A DNA stretch of 34,975 nucleotides. Origin: JBDKVA01 sp039679375 (GTDB lineage: Bacteria > Bacillota > Clostridia > Acetivibrionales > DTU013). The notes beneath the pieces were generated by a model. The model ran no database searches. It saw only the letters and a program-made list of their open reading frames with translations, and was not told the origin of the DNA. A program made the translations under genes and the position numbers. Numbering within the stretch: the stretch's first letter is position 1; each line of letters starts with the position of its first letter. The DNA is taken from assembly GCA_039679375.1 (NCBI GenBank), contig JBDKVA010000032.1, forward strand, positions 1 through 34,975, written 5' to 3'. Positions 8,005-15,326 of this stretch are shown here, one piece after another.

Positions 8005-8193
8005 ATGAAAGTTAAATTTATCGAGGACTATAAAAGTTATTGCAGGGGAATGCAATACGAAATTGAGCAGGTTGGTAAGGAACTGGCAGAACAGCTTGAA
8101 GTAAAGGGCATAGCCAGAATTGTGCCATTGCCAATAGTTGAGACTGAACCGATTAAAGCGGTTGAAGCGCCGAAAAAGAAAGGTAAGAAATGA
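8005..8193 (+). CDS. Small head-region protein with Lys-rich tail
   Basis: 62 residues from ATG 8005, chosen because ATGGAGGAAATTAT places GGAGG eight bases upstream; the longer in-frame start at 7954 has no such site and would run through the hairpin. The N-terminal part (MKVKFIEDYKSYCRGMQYEIEQVGKELAEQLEVKGIARIV) looks like a small alpha/beta domain of the kind found in short phage head-completion-region proteins. The C-terminus ends APKKKGKK. The next gene starts 1 nt after the stop. No function is known; placement suggests a virion or packaging accessory. Confidence 0.65.
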   Translation: MKVKFIEDYKSYCRGMQYEIEQVGKELAEQLEVKGIARIVPLPIVETEPIKAVEAPKKKGKK

Positions 8194-8194
8194 T

Positions 8195-8509
8195 ATGGCA
8201 AAGGGGTATGAAGGTTATAGCATAAGCGACGTACATGCAGAACTTCTACTGTCTATATTGCAAACTCAGCAGGAGGTACTTGCGGAGCTAAAGAAGTTGA
8301 GTAAGCCCGTAGAAGCTGTTACAGCCACGCAGGACAGCCCTGAAAGTGTGATTGAAGAATTACCCGTGCCAGTGATAGAACAGGTAGAAAAGCCTGTTAC
8401 GGAGGTTGCCGAAACGGTAAAGCCTGTTAAGAAACCGGTGCAGAAGAAACCTGCAACAAAACGCAAAACAGCAAAGAAGAAAACTCAGCCCAAAAAGGCT
8501 ACAAAATAA
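8195..8509 (+). CDS. Histone H1-like Lys/Ala/Pro-tailed small protein
   Basis: 104 residues from ATG 8195 (ribosome-binding site AGGTAAG within the previous gene's last codons). Residues 1-35 form a helical head (AELLLSILQTQQEVLAELKKL), then a Val/Glu/Pro linker (about 38-75). The tail of about 30 residues (KPVKKPVQKKPATKRKT, then AKKKTQPKKATK) is almost purely Lys, Pro, Ala and Thr, as in histone H1 or the Hc1-type bacterial nucleoid proteins. The tail should bind DNA non-specifically. Position among head genes suggests a packaged DNA-binding protein or a charge-mediated head component; both are inference. Confidence 0.7.
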   Translation: MAKGYEGYSISDVHAELLLSILQTQQEVLAELKKLSKPVEAVTATQDSPESVIEELPVPVIEQVEKPVTEVAETVKPVKKPVQKKPATKRKTAKKKTQPKKATK

Positions 8510-8525
8510 AGGATGGTGAATGTCC

Positions 8526-8867
8526 ATGATAAATGATGTTAAAGACCATATTTTCCACAATGCATCTGCGGCAACGGGAAACGGTAAATTCCTTGAAGCA
8601 GGATATTTTAAGACATTGACCGTTGAAATATTCAGTTCCGCAGCCAACTCCGCAAGGACTGTTACATTTTACAGCAAAGGGCCTAGCGGAGTGTTAAAAG
8701 CACTTGCAGGCGTAAGGGTAAGCGCTGCACCGTTTGTTACGGCGGTCAATACTACCGGTACAGACGAAACTTGGCAATTCGATATTTCGGGATTGCATAA
8801 GGTCTATATGGACTTAACGGCAATAACAGACGGCACAGTATCAGTTTATGGACGGGCGGTGAGCTAA
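8526..8867 (+). CDS. Small beta-rich virion protein
   Basis: 113 residues. ATG 8526 is chosen over the ATG two codons earlier (8520) because AAAGGATGG (8509-8516) is correctly spaced only for 8526. The sequence alternates short strands (KTLTVEIFSSA, RTVTFYSKG, KALAGVRVSA, ETWQFDISGLHKVYMDLTAITDGTVSVYGRAV) and reads as a single beta-sandwich of the sort used as capsid decoration or fibre adaptor domain. It abuts the SGNH-hydrolase fibre gene with no gap, so it may be the attachment point for that fibre. No family recognised. Confidence 0.6.
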   Translation: MINDVKDHIFHNASAATGNGKFLEAGYFKTLTVEIFSSAANSARTVTFYSKGPSGVLKALAGVRVSAAPFVTAVNTTGTDETWQFDISGLHKVYMDLTAITDGTVSVYGRAVS

Positions 8868-10553
8868 ATGGGCGATATTATAGCAAGAGGAATGGCGGGA
8901 GCCAATACCGAGCAATTGGCAGCTATTGCGCGGCCATCAGGTGCGACAGAAGGGCAAGTTTTAACCGTACAATCTGACGGTTCAGCAGCATATGCTGATG
9001 CATCAGGTGGTAATATTGCCCCTGGTTCAATCGGTTTAACCGAAATGTCACAAGAGGCTAAGGACGCATTTAATGGCACAGGTACGATACCTCCAGATGG
9101 ATCGGTAACTCTTGCAAAAACTGATTTTATAGTTCCAGGTAAAAACTTGTTTGATAAAAGTACAATTACGGCGGGTCAATATGTGAATTGGACTAATGGC
9201 AATTTAAGTGCTAATTCTGGTTTTTCTGCAAGCGATTATATTAAGGTTTCTGCTAGTACAGAATATTCTAGGAAGTATAGTTCGAATATTGCGTATTATA
9301 ACAGCAGTAAGGTTTTTTTATCGGGAACACAAGTGAGTGGTACTCAATTTACAACTCCAGAAAATTGCACATATATAAGGATTTCAATTTCTAATTCAGA
9401 CGTTAATGCGGAGCAAGTGGAGCTTGGCGGTACAAGCACAACATATGAAGCGTTTTACCATACTTTAGATAGTACGAAACTACAATTAAAGTGGGGTTCA
9501 ATTACGTATGCCATGATGGCAGCTGGAGTTATTCCTAATTTATCACAAGCATATTACGAATTAACTTTACCACCTAAAATATATTGTGTTGTTGGAAAAG
9601 AAATAAATATTTATTTTGATAATTTGGTGTGGGATAAGGCAAGCAATTACATTGTTGATGTTGCTTGCGATGTAGGAGTACATCAAGATGAAAGATGGAC
9701 TTATACGCCTGTTGCGGCTGGAACAAATGCCATTACAATTAGTTTTTATGACAAATACTTGAATTTAGTAAAAAGCGTTGTATCCTCAGTTGTTGCTGTC
9801 GCTGCAAATGCTCAAACAGGAGTTAGCAAAACATGTTTGTTTATCGGTGATAGCACGACTGCCCCGGGGGTCTATACCAATGAATTATTAACTCTTATGG
9901 GTACGGATGTTATGGATATATCATTAATTGGTACACAAGGAAGTGATGGTAATTTACATGAAGGATATAGCGGTAAAACAGTTACATGGCATTATAGTGA
10001 TGTAGCTAGTCCTTTTGTGTTTGATGCAGCTTTTAATTTTAGCACATATATGAGTACACATAGCTTTGCAGGCGTAGACTATGTATTTATACATCTTGGT
10101 ATAAATGATGCTTTTGGTTACACAACTGATACCGGGATAGATGGCGTATTTGCCGCTAATTTAATAAAGTTGGAAGCCATGATCGCAAGCATGAAAACAT
10201 TCAATGCAAGCGTAAAAATTGGTATGATGATAACAATTCCTCCATCTTATCATCAAGATGCTTTTGGCAAGGATTATTATTGTGGTATGCCTCAATACAG
10301 ATACAAGAGAAATGTACACAGATACTGCAAAAAGTTAATTGATGCTTATTCAAACCGTGAAGATGAAAACATTTATGTTATACCTGTGAATGTAAATTTA
10401 GACACAGAACACAATATGAGCATTGAAACGGTTGCGGTAAACAGCAGAAATTCGGCTACGGTTGTTCGCCAAAGTAATGGTGTTCACCCTGAAACGGTGG
10501 GGTATAAACAGATGGCAGATACAGTTTATTATGCACTAAAAAACATAGGTTAG
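8868..10553 (+). CDS. Virion fibre with SGNH/GDSL hydrolase domain
   Basis: 561 residues. Residues 1-60 resemble a fibre attachment region (RPSGATEGQVLTVQSDG). Residues about 95-200 are a beta-sandwich starting GKNLFDKSTITAGQYVN and ending QVELGGTSTTYEAF, a module I recall from phage fibres that probably binds sugars. Residues about 320-561 form an SGNH hydrolase: FIGDS with nucleophile Ser329, block III HLGINDAF with Asn413, and block V VHPETVGY with His540. Such domains deacetylate or de-esterify surface glycans. It lies between head and tail modules and ends just before a terminator. From about 9.1 kb onward the DNA is visibly more AT-rich than its neighbours, suggesting domain exchange. 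Confidence 0.8.
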   Translation: MGDIIARGMAGANTEQLAAIARPSGATEGQVLTVQSDGSAAYADASGGNIAPGSIGLTEMSQEAKDAFNGTGTIPPDGSVTLAKTDFIVPGKNLFDKSTITAGQYVNWTNGNLSANSGFSASDYIKVSASTEYSRKYSSNIAYYNSSKVFLSGTQVSGTQFTTPENCTYIRISISNSDVNAEQVELGGTSTTYEAFYHTLDSTKLQLKWGSITYAMMAAGVIPNLSQAYYELTLPPKIYCVVGKEINIYFDNLVWDKASNYIVDVACDVGVHQDERWTYTPVAAGTNAITISFYDKYLNLVKSVVSSVVAVAANAQTGVSKTCLFIGDSTTAPGVYTNELLTLMGTDVMDISLIGTQGSDGNLHEGYSGKTVTWHYSDVASPFVFDAAFNFSTYMSTHSFAGVDYVFIHLGINDAFGYTTDTGIDGVFAANLIKLEAMIASMKTFNASVKIGMMITIPPSYHQDAFGKDYYCGMPQYRYKRNVHRYCKKLIDAYSNREDENIYVIPVNVNLDTEHNMSIETVAVNSRNSATVVRQSNGVHPETVGYKQMADTVYYALKNIG

Positions 10554-10583
10554 TTACCACACAATAGGATTATATACCGCAAC

Positions 10584-10612
10584 AAGCCCGCTCTAGTCAG
10601 TGGGCTTTTTTC
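10584..10612 (+). terminator. Intrinsic terminator after fibre gene
   Basis: AAGCCCGC (10584-10591) pairs with GTGGGCTT (one G-U) around an 8-nt loop and runs into TTTTTTC. It ends the head-module transcription unit, just before candidate promoter L3. Confidence 0.85.
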
Positions 10613-10631
10613 ATGCCAGTTCGGCGACAAT

Positions 10632-10657
10632 AGACCCCTCATTTTCCGTGCTACAAT
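10632..10657 (+). promoter_or_regulatory. Candidate phage late promoter L3 (before adaptor/tail genes)
   Basis: AGACCCCTC starts at 10632, TTTTCCGTGC follows and TACAAT fills 10652-10657 (extended -10: TGC before the hexamer). It sits between the terminator at 10584-10612 and the gene starting at 10677, the position expected of a promoter. It differs from the 18542 copy (AGACCTCTT...TTTTCCATGA-TAAAAT) at only five of 26 positions by eye. Confidence 0.65.
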
Positions 10658-10676
10658 TAAATAGGAGAGTGATTTT

Positions 10677-10844
10677 GTGATAGATAAACTGAACGAGCGC
10701 CTTAAAGAATTAACCATACAGCGTCAACAGGCTCAAACATTGCTGCAAAAAGTCAGCGCAGACATTCTTAAAATAGCCGGAGCGATTGGTGAGATTGAAC
10801 GTTTGATAAGTCAAGAGAAAGAGGGTGAACAGGTTGACAGTTAA
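10677..10844 (+). CDS. 55-residue coiled-coil peptide (GTG start)
   Basis: GTG at 10677 follows ATAGGAGAGTGATTTT, a strong ribosome-binding site, and the frame runs to TAA at 10842-10844. The peptide (IDKLNERLKELTIQRQ...LLQKVSADILKIAGAIGEIE) is one amphipathic helix with heptad-like Leu/Ile spacing. It is the first gene behind candidate promoter L3 and overlaps the adaptor gene start by 11 nt. A role as small assembly chaperone or regulator is possible; nothing specific is known. Confidence 0.65.
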   Translation: MIDKLNERLKELTIQRQQAQTLLQKVSADILKIAGAIGEIERLISQEKEGEQVDS

Positions 10845-11679
10845 GGATTATTTGGATGCGTATGTCTTGGAAAATGACTGCCCGTACGAAAATAGTACGC
10901 TACTTAAATATATCAACCTCATGGAATCCAACCTTGACATAATCAAATCGTACACAGTCAAGTATTATGCGAGAGTGCTGAACGCTTTCCAATACGCCTT
11001 GCCGACAGGTGTAACAATAGATGATGTTGTGAGCGTATACGTCAATGGCAAGCGATACAAGAAGAAGGATGCGAGAGCGTATAAAGAGATATACTCCTAT
11101 TGGTATGAAGACGGTAAATTATGCATCCATCCTGCGTGCTCAGAAGCCGATTTAAGCTATGTTTCAGAAGCAAATGAGATTACATTCGCAGCAAGCACAA
11201 TAACGACTACAGGGGATGATTCCACCTTCTGTATAGGTGATACAGTTCTTGTATCCGGCGCAACCACGGCGGCGAACAATAAGTATGCGACCATTATAGG
11301 CGTTGCCGCAAAGGTTCTGACATTTGCAGATAGCACGTTTACGGCTGGTGCAGATGCGGCGGTGGTTACAATATCACGTCCGAAAATTAAAGTAGTGTAT
11401 GAAAATAAGCATACCACTAAACTGATCGCCAATATCGCGACAGATACATTGGTTCTCGATGATAAATGGGTGGACTTATACGACTATTACCTGAGAGCCA
11501 AAATAGCCGATTTACAGCATGAATCCAGCGAATATACAAACTGTATGGCAACATACAATGCACGGCTGGCTGAATATGAACAGTGGTACGAGAACCATAG
11601 ACCACAAAAGCCGATAAGTGGGATAGTGCCGGAAGATAACGGATACAGCGTAAGCAATTTTGATACAGATACAGAGTGA
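10834..11679 (+). CDS. Head-tail adaptor (neck) protein with inserted beta domain
   Basis: 281 residues from TTG 10834, preferred because AGAGGGTGA lies about five bases upstream; the GTG at 10825 (284 residues) has only a poor site. The helical N-terminus (TVKDYLDAYVLENDCPYENSTLLKYINLMESNLDIIK) and C-terminus (DLYDYYLRAKIADLQHESSEYTNCMATYNARLAEYEQWY) resemble the four-helix adaptors that bind beneath the portal. Between them (about residues 110-185) is an inserted beta module (EITFAASTITTTGDDSTFCIGDTVLVSG...TISRP) of a type seen in many phage proteins. It is followed by the beta-propeller tail gene, as in P22 gp4-gp10 order. Family call is by context and helix pattern. Confidence 0.6.
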   Translation: MTVKDYLDAYVLENDCPYENSTLLKYINLMESNLDIIKSYTVKYYARVLNAFQYALPTGVTIDDVVSVYVNGKRYKKKDARAYKEIYSYWYEDGKLCIHPACSEADLSYVSEANEITFAASTITTTGDDSTFCIGDTVLVSGATTAANNKYATIIGVAAKVLTFADSTFTAGADAAVVTISRPKIKVVYENKHTTKLIANIATDTLVLDDKWVDLYDYYLRAKIADLQHESSEYTNCMATYNARLAEYEQWYENHRPQKPISGIVPEDNGYSVSNFDTDTE

Positions 11680-11687
11680 GGTATATC

Positions 11688-13004
11688 ATGAGACTTGTAC
11701 AGTTGCCTTACACATACAATCCAATAAAGCGCAGTACAGTAGAGTGGGCTGGATTAAATCGTCGCAGCTTAATAGCCGATAATCAGCTATCGGACTGTAG
11801 CAACCTCAGCACGAAGCAGTCCCCACTTATCTCGCCTCGCCCTTCACGTGCTGTTTCATATACCCTGACAAGCGGCACGGCGTTATTCCCCGCACTTAAA
11901 TTATGTTGGGTGGACGGTACAGACTTTCTATATGATAACGTTGACAAGGGCAATGTAACCGCAGGAAGTAAGTCAATGGTAGACTTCAACGGCAAAGTGG
12001 TTATATTCCCCGATAAAGTTGCCTATGACTACGTAGCCGATTCATTCGCTGCGTTTGGTGCCGGAGTGTACCCTGTTGCCGGAAGTGTGCCCGACATAGA
12101 CTATGCCTGCGAGCTGGACAACCGCATATGGGGCGTAAAGGGCGATAACATATACTGTAACGCATTGGGTGATTATGACGACTGGACAAGTTTTCTTAAT
12201 CCGGATGGCTCGGTAAACGATGCCGGAGCGTGGAGCGTTGACACAGGTACAAACGGCGACTTCACGGGTATAGTGAGTTACAAGGGCGCAAATATAGCGT
12301 TCAAGCGTGATTGCGTGTGGAAACGGTTTGGCAATGTGCCGAGCGATTTTCAGTTTGTCGAGATATCAAGGCTTGGCTGCACGAACAATAAATCAATCTG
12401 TGAGGTCAACAATATCCTATTCTGGCTCAGCCCGCAGGGAATTGTCGCATACACTGGCGGAGTACCGGAAGTGATAAGCGAAGATCTGAACGATAATTAT
12501 GTTTCCGGTGTGGCTGGAGGGGACGGAAGAAGGTACTATATTTCACTGTACAATGGTTCGACTTATGCACTGTACGTCTACGATACGTGGAAGAATGCCT
12601 GGCTACAAGAGGACAATCTACACGCAATAGAAATGGCTTATTTCGATGGTTCTCTGTATGCACTCGCCTCAGACAACAAGATTTATGAATTTGGAAGTGG
12701 TACAGAAAAAGTCTCATGGTATGCAACCACGAAGGACTACACCGAACAGGCGAATAACAAAAAGGTACATAGCGAACTATCGTTCCGTGTCGACCTGGAA
12801 ACAGGGTCAACATTGTCCATATATGTGAAGGAAGATAACGGCGTATTCAGGCTTGTCAAAACTTATGCCACGACGAATTTGACGAGCTTTAATGTGGCGA
12901 TAAAGCCGAAACGCTGCGACCATTTCGCTGTGAAGATGGTCGGCAGCGGTGAAGGGATAATACACGAAATGACAAGAAAATTCTATGCAGTATCGGAATA
13001 TTAG
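11688..13004 (+). CDS. Beta-propeller tail-hub/nozzle protein, P22 gp10-like
   Basis: 438 residues from ATG 11688, with GAGTGAGGT upstream; a GTG at 11676 in frame overlaps the previous stop and has no site. Its opening (RRSLIADNQLSDCSNLSTKQSPLISPRPSR) is typical of phage proteins reporting on stabilised DNA or nozzles. Repeating blades follow (VDFNGKVVIFPDKVAYDYV, ELDNRIWGVKGDNIYCNALGDYDDWTSF, SYKGANIAFKRDCVWKRFG, NNILFWLSPQGIVAYTGG, FDGSLYALASDNKIYEFG). Length is close to P22 gp10 and the T7 gp12 nozzle, which close the tail and hold the packaged DNA. No catalytic motif is present. Confidence 0.65.
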   Translation: MRLVQLPYTYNPIKRSTVEWAGLNRRSLIADNQLSDCSNLSTKQSPLISPRPSRAVSYTLTSGTALFPALKLCWVDGTDFLYDNVDKGNVTAGSKSMVDFNGKVVIFPDKVAYDYVADSFAAFGAGVYPVAGSVPDIDYACELDNRIWGVKGDNIYCNALGDYDDWTSFLNPDGSVNDAGAWSVDTGTNGDFTGIVSYKGANIAFKRDCVWKRFGNVPSDFQFVEISRLGCTNNKSICEVNNILFWLSPQGIVAYTGGVPEVISEDLNDNYVSGVAGGDGRRYYISLYNGSTYALYVYDTWKNAWLQEDNLHAIEMAYFDGSLYALASDNKIYEFGSGTEKVSWYATTKDYTEQANNKKVHSELSFRVDLETGSTLSIYVKEDNGVFRLVKTYATTNLTSFNVAIKPKRCDHFAVKMVGSGEGIIHEMTRKFYAVSEY

Positions 13005-13016
13005 GGGGGTGCTGAT

Positions 13017-14708
13017 ATGGTAACGAATAATTTCGCTTTAACACTTCAACAGGTCTGGAGAGACTACATGGACACAGACATTATTGTGGTGAGCAATGAT
13101 GTTGATGTGAACATTCTGACAATAAGAGTATATAACGGGAGTACAGAGATTACATACAGCGAATTATCTTCCGGCACAATTACATTTGTGAAGGATGATG
13201 GCAATATCGTACAGGGCAACTTGACTATTGGTGCGGCAAGTATCACTTATACAATGGGTACGAATGAAATCGCCATACCTGGGACGGTTCGGGCATCAAT
13301 TCAACTTTACGGTGCAAACGACGAAAGAATTACGCCTGCAAAGTTCCGGTTCAGAGTTGAAGCTGATTTGAGCAGCACAGGAGCAACCCCGTCAACTACA
13401 GACTTAATCGCTATAGCAACTTTGAATGCTGCCTTTAATGCGCATATGGCAGATTCTGCGAAAATATGTGTTAATGTATTGGAAAGCGTTGCACCTCTTG
13501 CTGATGTTAAAGCTGATGGTATAACAGACGATAGTGCAGCATTTCAAGCACACATTGATTATGCTCAAGCTAGAGGATGGGTTAATATACTTATTCCTCC
13601 AATGGATTATCTTATTAATACTGGACTTAAGATAAAGCATGGAACAGTTTCTATTAATACTACTATATTGGGTTACGGTGCAAGATTAATAGCTGGTACT
13701 GCTGGAATGAATATGTTGAATATAATTGCTACTGGAGATTCAGTAACATGGGAAAATATTGGAGTAACAAAAATATTCGGGTTGAGATTAGATGGCAATT
13801 CAAAAGCTGCAAAAGGAATAATGATAGGCAGAGATGATGCAAACAGTCTTTATGGTCTGGACGGTGTCTATGCTTCCATCTGCCGTGATGTGGAGATTGT
13901 TAACTGTAATATCGGTGTAGACATTACTGATTCAAGAATGTGGGCTTTTGATTACTGCAATATTAACACAACAAAAGCAGGAGGAATATGTGTAAAGCTC
14001 AATTCGCTACATGATGTGGCTTGTGGGGATATGTGGTTTTCTAAGTGCCAATTTTCTGTTCCTGCTGCGGATACGAATGCCGTTTGTATAAAAGGTGTTG
14101 TTACTTCGGTTGCTGGCACATCAACCATAACGGGGCTGCACTTTGATGAGATTGTTTGTTACGGTCAGGCTACGAACTTTGCTGCCACAAATACAAATGC
14201 TACGTTTTCAGATATATTCCTAAACAATTTTGTAGCAGACACTTTATCTCTAAACACACAAATTTTTAGTTTATACTTCCTAGGAATAAGCGCCGGAAGT
14301 GGGGTTATACAATTAAATAACGTATGGATTAACTCTGCTAATATTGGATTTTATGCAGAAGCTGTAAGTGGTGTTACTTTTAACGGTGGTAAAATCAGTT
14401 CAACCCAACTCAATGCAGTTATTCTAAATGCAGCTTCGGATTGTTCCATGATTGGCACAAAGTTGCACGATGTCAATATAGGTGACAATGGCGGCGGAGC
14501 CATTAAACTTGATGGTGCTGGCAATAGAAATAAGGTTATTGGTTGTAATGTATTCAACGCAACAGGCCATTCAACCGCGATAATTTACATTGGAGCTGCA
14601 CAGGTCAAGCCCATCGTTACCCACAATACTACGGATGCAGGCGTTTGTGTAACAAACAACGTTGCTGGCGTGGAAGGGACAGATTTTATTGTAGCAGGAA
14701 ACTTATAG
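13017..14708 (+). CDS. Tailspike: BppU_N domain fused to pectate-lyase-like beta-helix
   Basis: 563 residues; GGGGGGTG precedes ATG 13017. Residues 1-122 match the N-terminal domain of baseplate upper protein BppU (FALTLQQVWRDYMDTDIIVVSNDVDVNILTIRVYNG through TPAKFRFRVEADLSS), which docks receptor-binding proteins to the virion. After a linker, residues about 150-563 form a beta-helix that opens VAPLADVKADGITDDSAAFQAHIDYAQ, the Pectate_lyase_3 start, and continues with rung repeats. It probably binds or cleaves cell-surface polysaccharide. DNA from about 13.44 kb on (helix part) is more AT-rich than the BppU part, which fits module replacement. Its stop overlaps the stop of the convergent methyltransferase gene by 6 nt. 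Confidence 0.78.
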   Translation: MVTNNFALTLQQVWRDYMDTDIIVVSNDVDVNILTIRVYNGSTEITYSELSSGTITFVKDDGNIVQGNLTIGAASITYTMGTNEIAIPGTVRASIQLYGANDERITPAKFRFRVEADLSSTGATPSTTDLIAIATLNAAFNAHMADSAKICVNVLESVAPLADVKADGITDDSAAFQAHIDYAQARGWVNILIPPMDYLINTGLKIKHGTVSINTTILGYGARLIAGTAGMNMLNIIATGDSVTWENIGVTKIFGLRLDGNSKAAKGIMIGRDDANSLYGLDGVYASICRDVEIVNCNIGVDITDSRMWAFDYCNINTTKAGGICVKLNSLHDVACGDMWFSKCQFSVPAADTNAVCIKGVVTSVAGTSTITGLHFDEIVCYGQATNFAATNTNATFSDIFLNNFVADTLSLNTQIFSLYFLGISAGSGVIQLNNVWINSANIGFYAEAVSGVTFNGGKISSTQLNAVILNAASDCSMIGTKLHDVNIGDNGGGAIKLDGAGNRNKVIGCNVFNATGHSTAIIYIGAAQVKPIVTHNTTDAGVCVTNNVAGVEGTDFIVAGNL

Positions 14709-15221
14709 TTTTTGTGCAACTATATCAAACAGCCATTCGTCTTTAGGCTGGATTGATATTATAGTTAATCCAGTGTGGTTTAGGTAGCATCGTATAAGTG
14801 TTTCTGTGAAAGCCGTATAATGAAAATCGCCGTTATATGCCTGAGTACCAAAGATGCAATGCATTAGTTCTTCATGTTTTTCGGCAGTATCAAAGCCGGG
14901 CCACGAAAAAAGCTTGAAGGCACCCAAGATGTTAGTAGTGCGAATTTTTAACAGGCCTTGTTGTTTTAGAAGCCTTGACCATTCATTTAATACAGTTTGT
15001 GTTTGAGTACGTGGTATATGTTCGAGGACATCTTGAGCAATAATTTCCTCGTAATAGCCTGATGGTAGCATTTCAAGGTTAGTTATGTCGGCTATCAAAT
15101 CAGGGCTATGAAAGGATTGAAAATCTATGTTCAGATAACCAGAACGGATATCGTAACCGCAACCAAGATTTAACTTGTTTGGGTAAGCTACATAATTAAA
15201 GTTAATTTTGACCACCCCCAT
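14703..15221 (-). CDS. SAM-dependent methyltransferase, opposite-strand cargo gene
   Basis: 172 residues. Motif I is KLNLGCGYD (about residues 16-24), the acidic strand-2 end is NIDFQS, and DVLEHIPR (about 64-71) is motif IV/post-II of the Methyltransf_11 group usually linked to sugar or small-molecule methylation. The domain is short but reaches a C-terminal strand (WLFDIVAQKL). It is the only leftward gene among the tail genes and is convergent with the tailspike, so it looks like an independently acquired gene, perhaps modifying surface glycans or a receptor. Start is uncertain: no ribosome-binding site precedes ATG 15221, while GGGGGTGG lies just inside it, pointing to a downstream non-ATG start. 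Confidence 0.75.
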   Translation of the reverse strand: MGVVKINFNYVAYPNKLNLGCGYDIRSGYLNIDFQSFHSPDLIADITNLEMLPSGYYEEIIAQDVLEHIPRTQTQTVLNEWSRLLKQQGLLKIRTTNILGAFKLFSWPGFDTAEKHEELMHCIFGTQAYNGDFHYTAFTETLIRCYLNHTGLTIISIQPKDEWLFDIVAQKL

Positions 15222-15274
15222 TAGTAAATATTAGCACTTATTAGTGCCAAATGTCAAATATGGGACGAATACAG

Positions 15275-15296
15275 AGTAATGCATATACAGATTACT
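15275..15296. repeat. Inverted repeat in divergent intergenic region
   Basis: AGTAAT (15275-15280) and ATTACT (15291-15296) form a perfect 6-bp inverted repeat with a 10-nt spacer. It lies in the 105-nt gap between the divergent methyltransferase and tail-fibre genes and could be an operator. I see no convincing promoter on either strand there. Confidence 0.3.
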
Positions 15297-15326
15297 AAAT
15301 AAAGTAACACAATGGAGGAATAAATC

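Noticed and set aside
10825..10833. GTG 10825 as start of the adaptor gene
   Set aside because: The upstream AGAGAAAGAG is a poor site, while AGAGGGTGA is well spaced for TTG 10834. The difference is only three residues and not certain.
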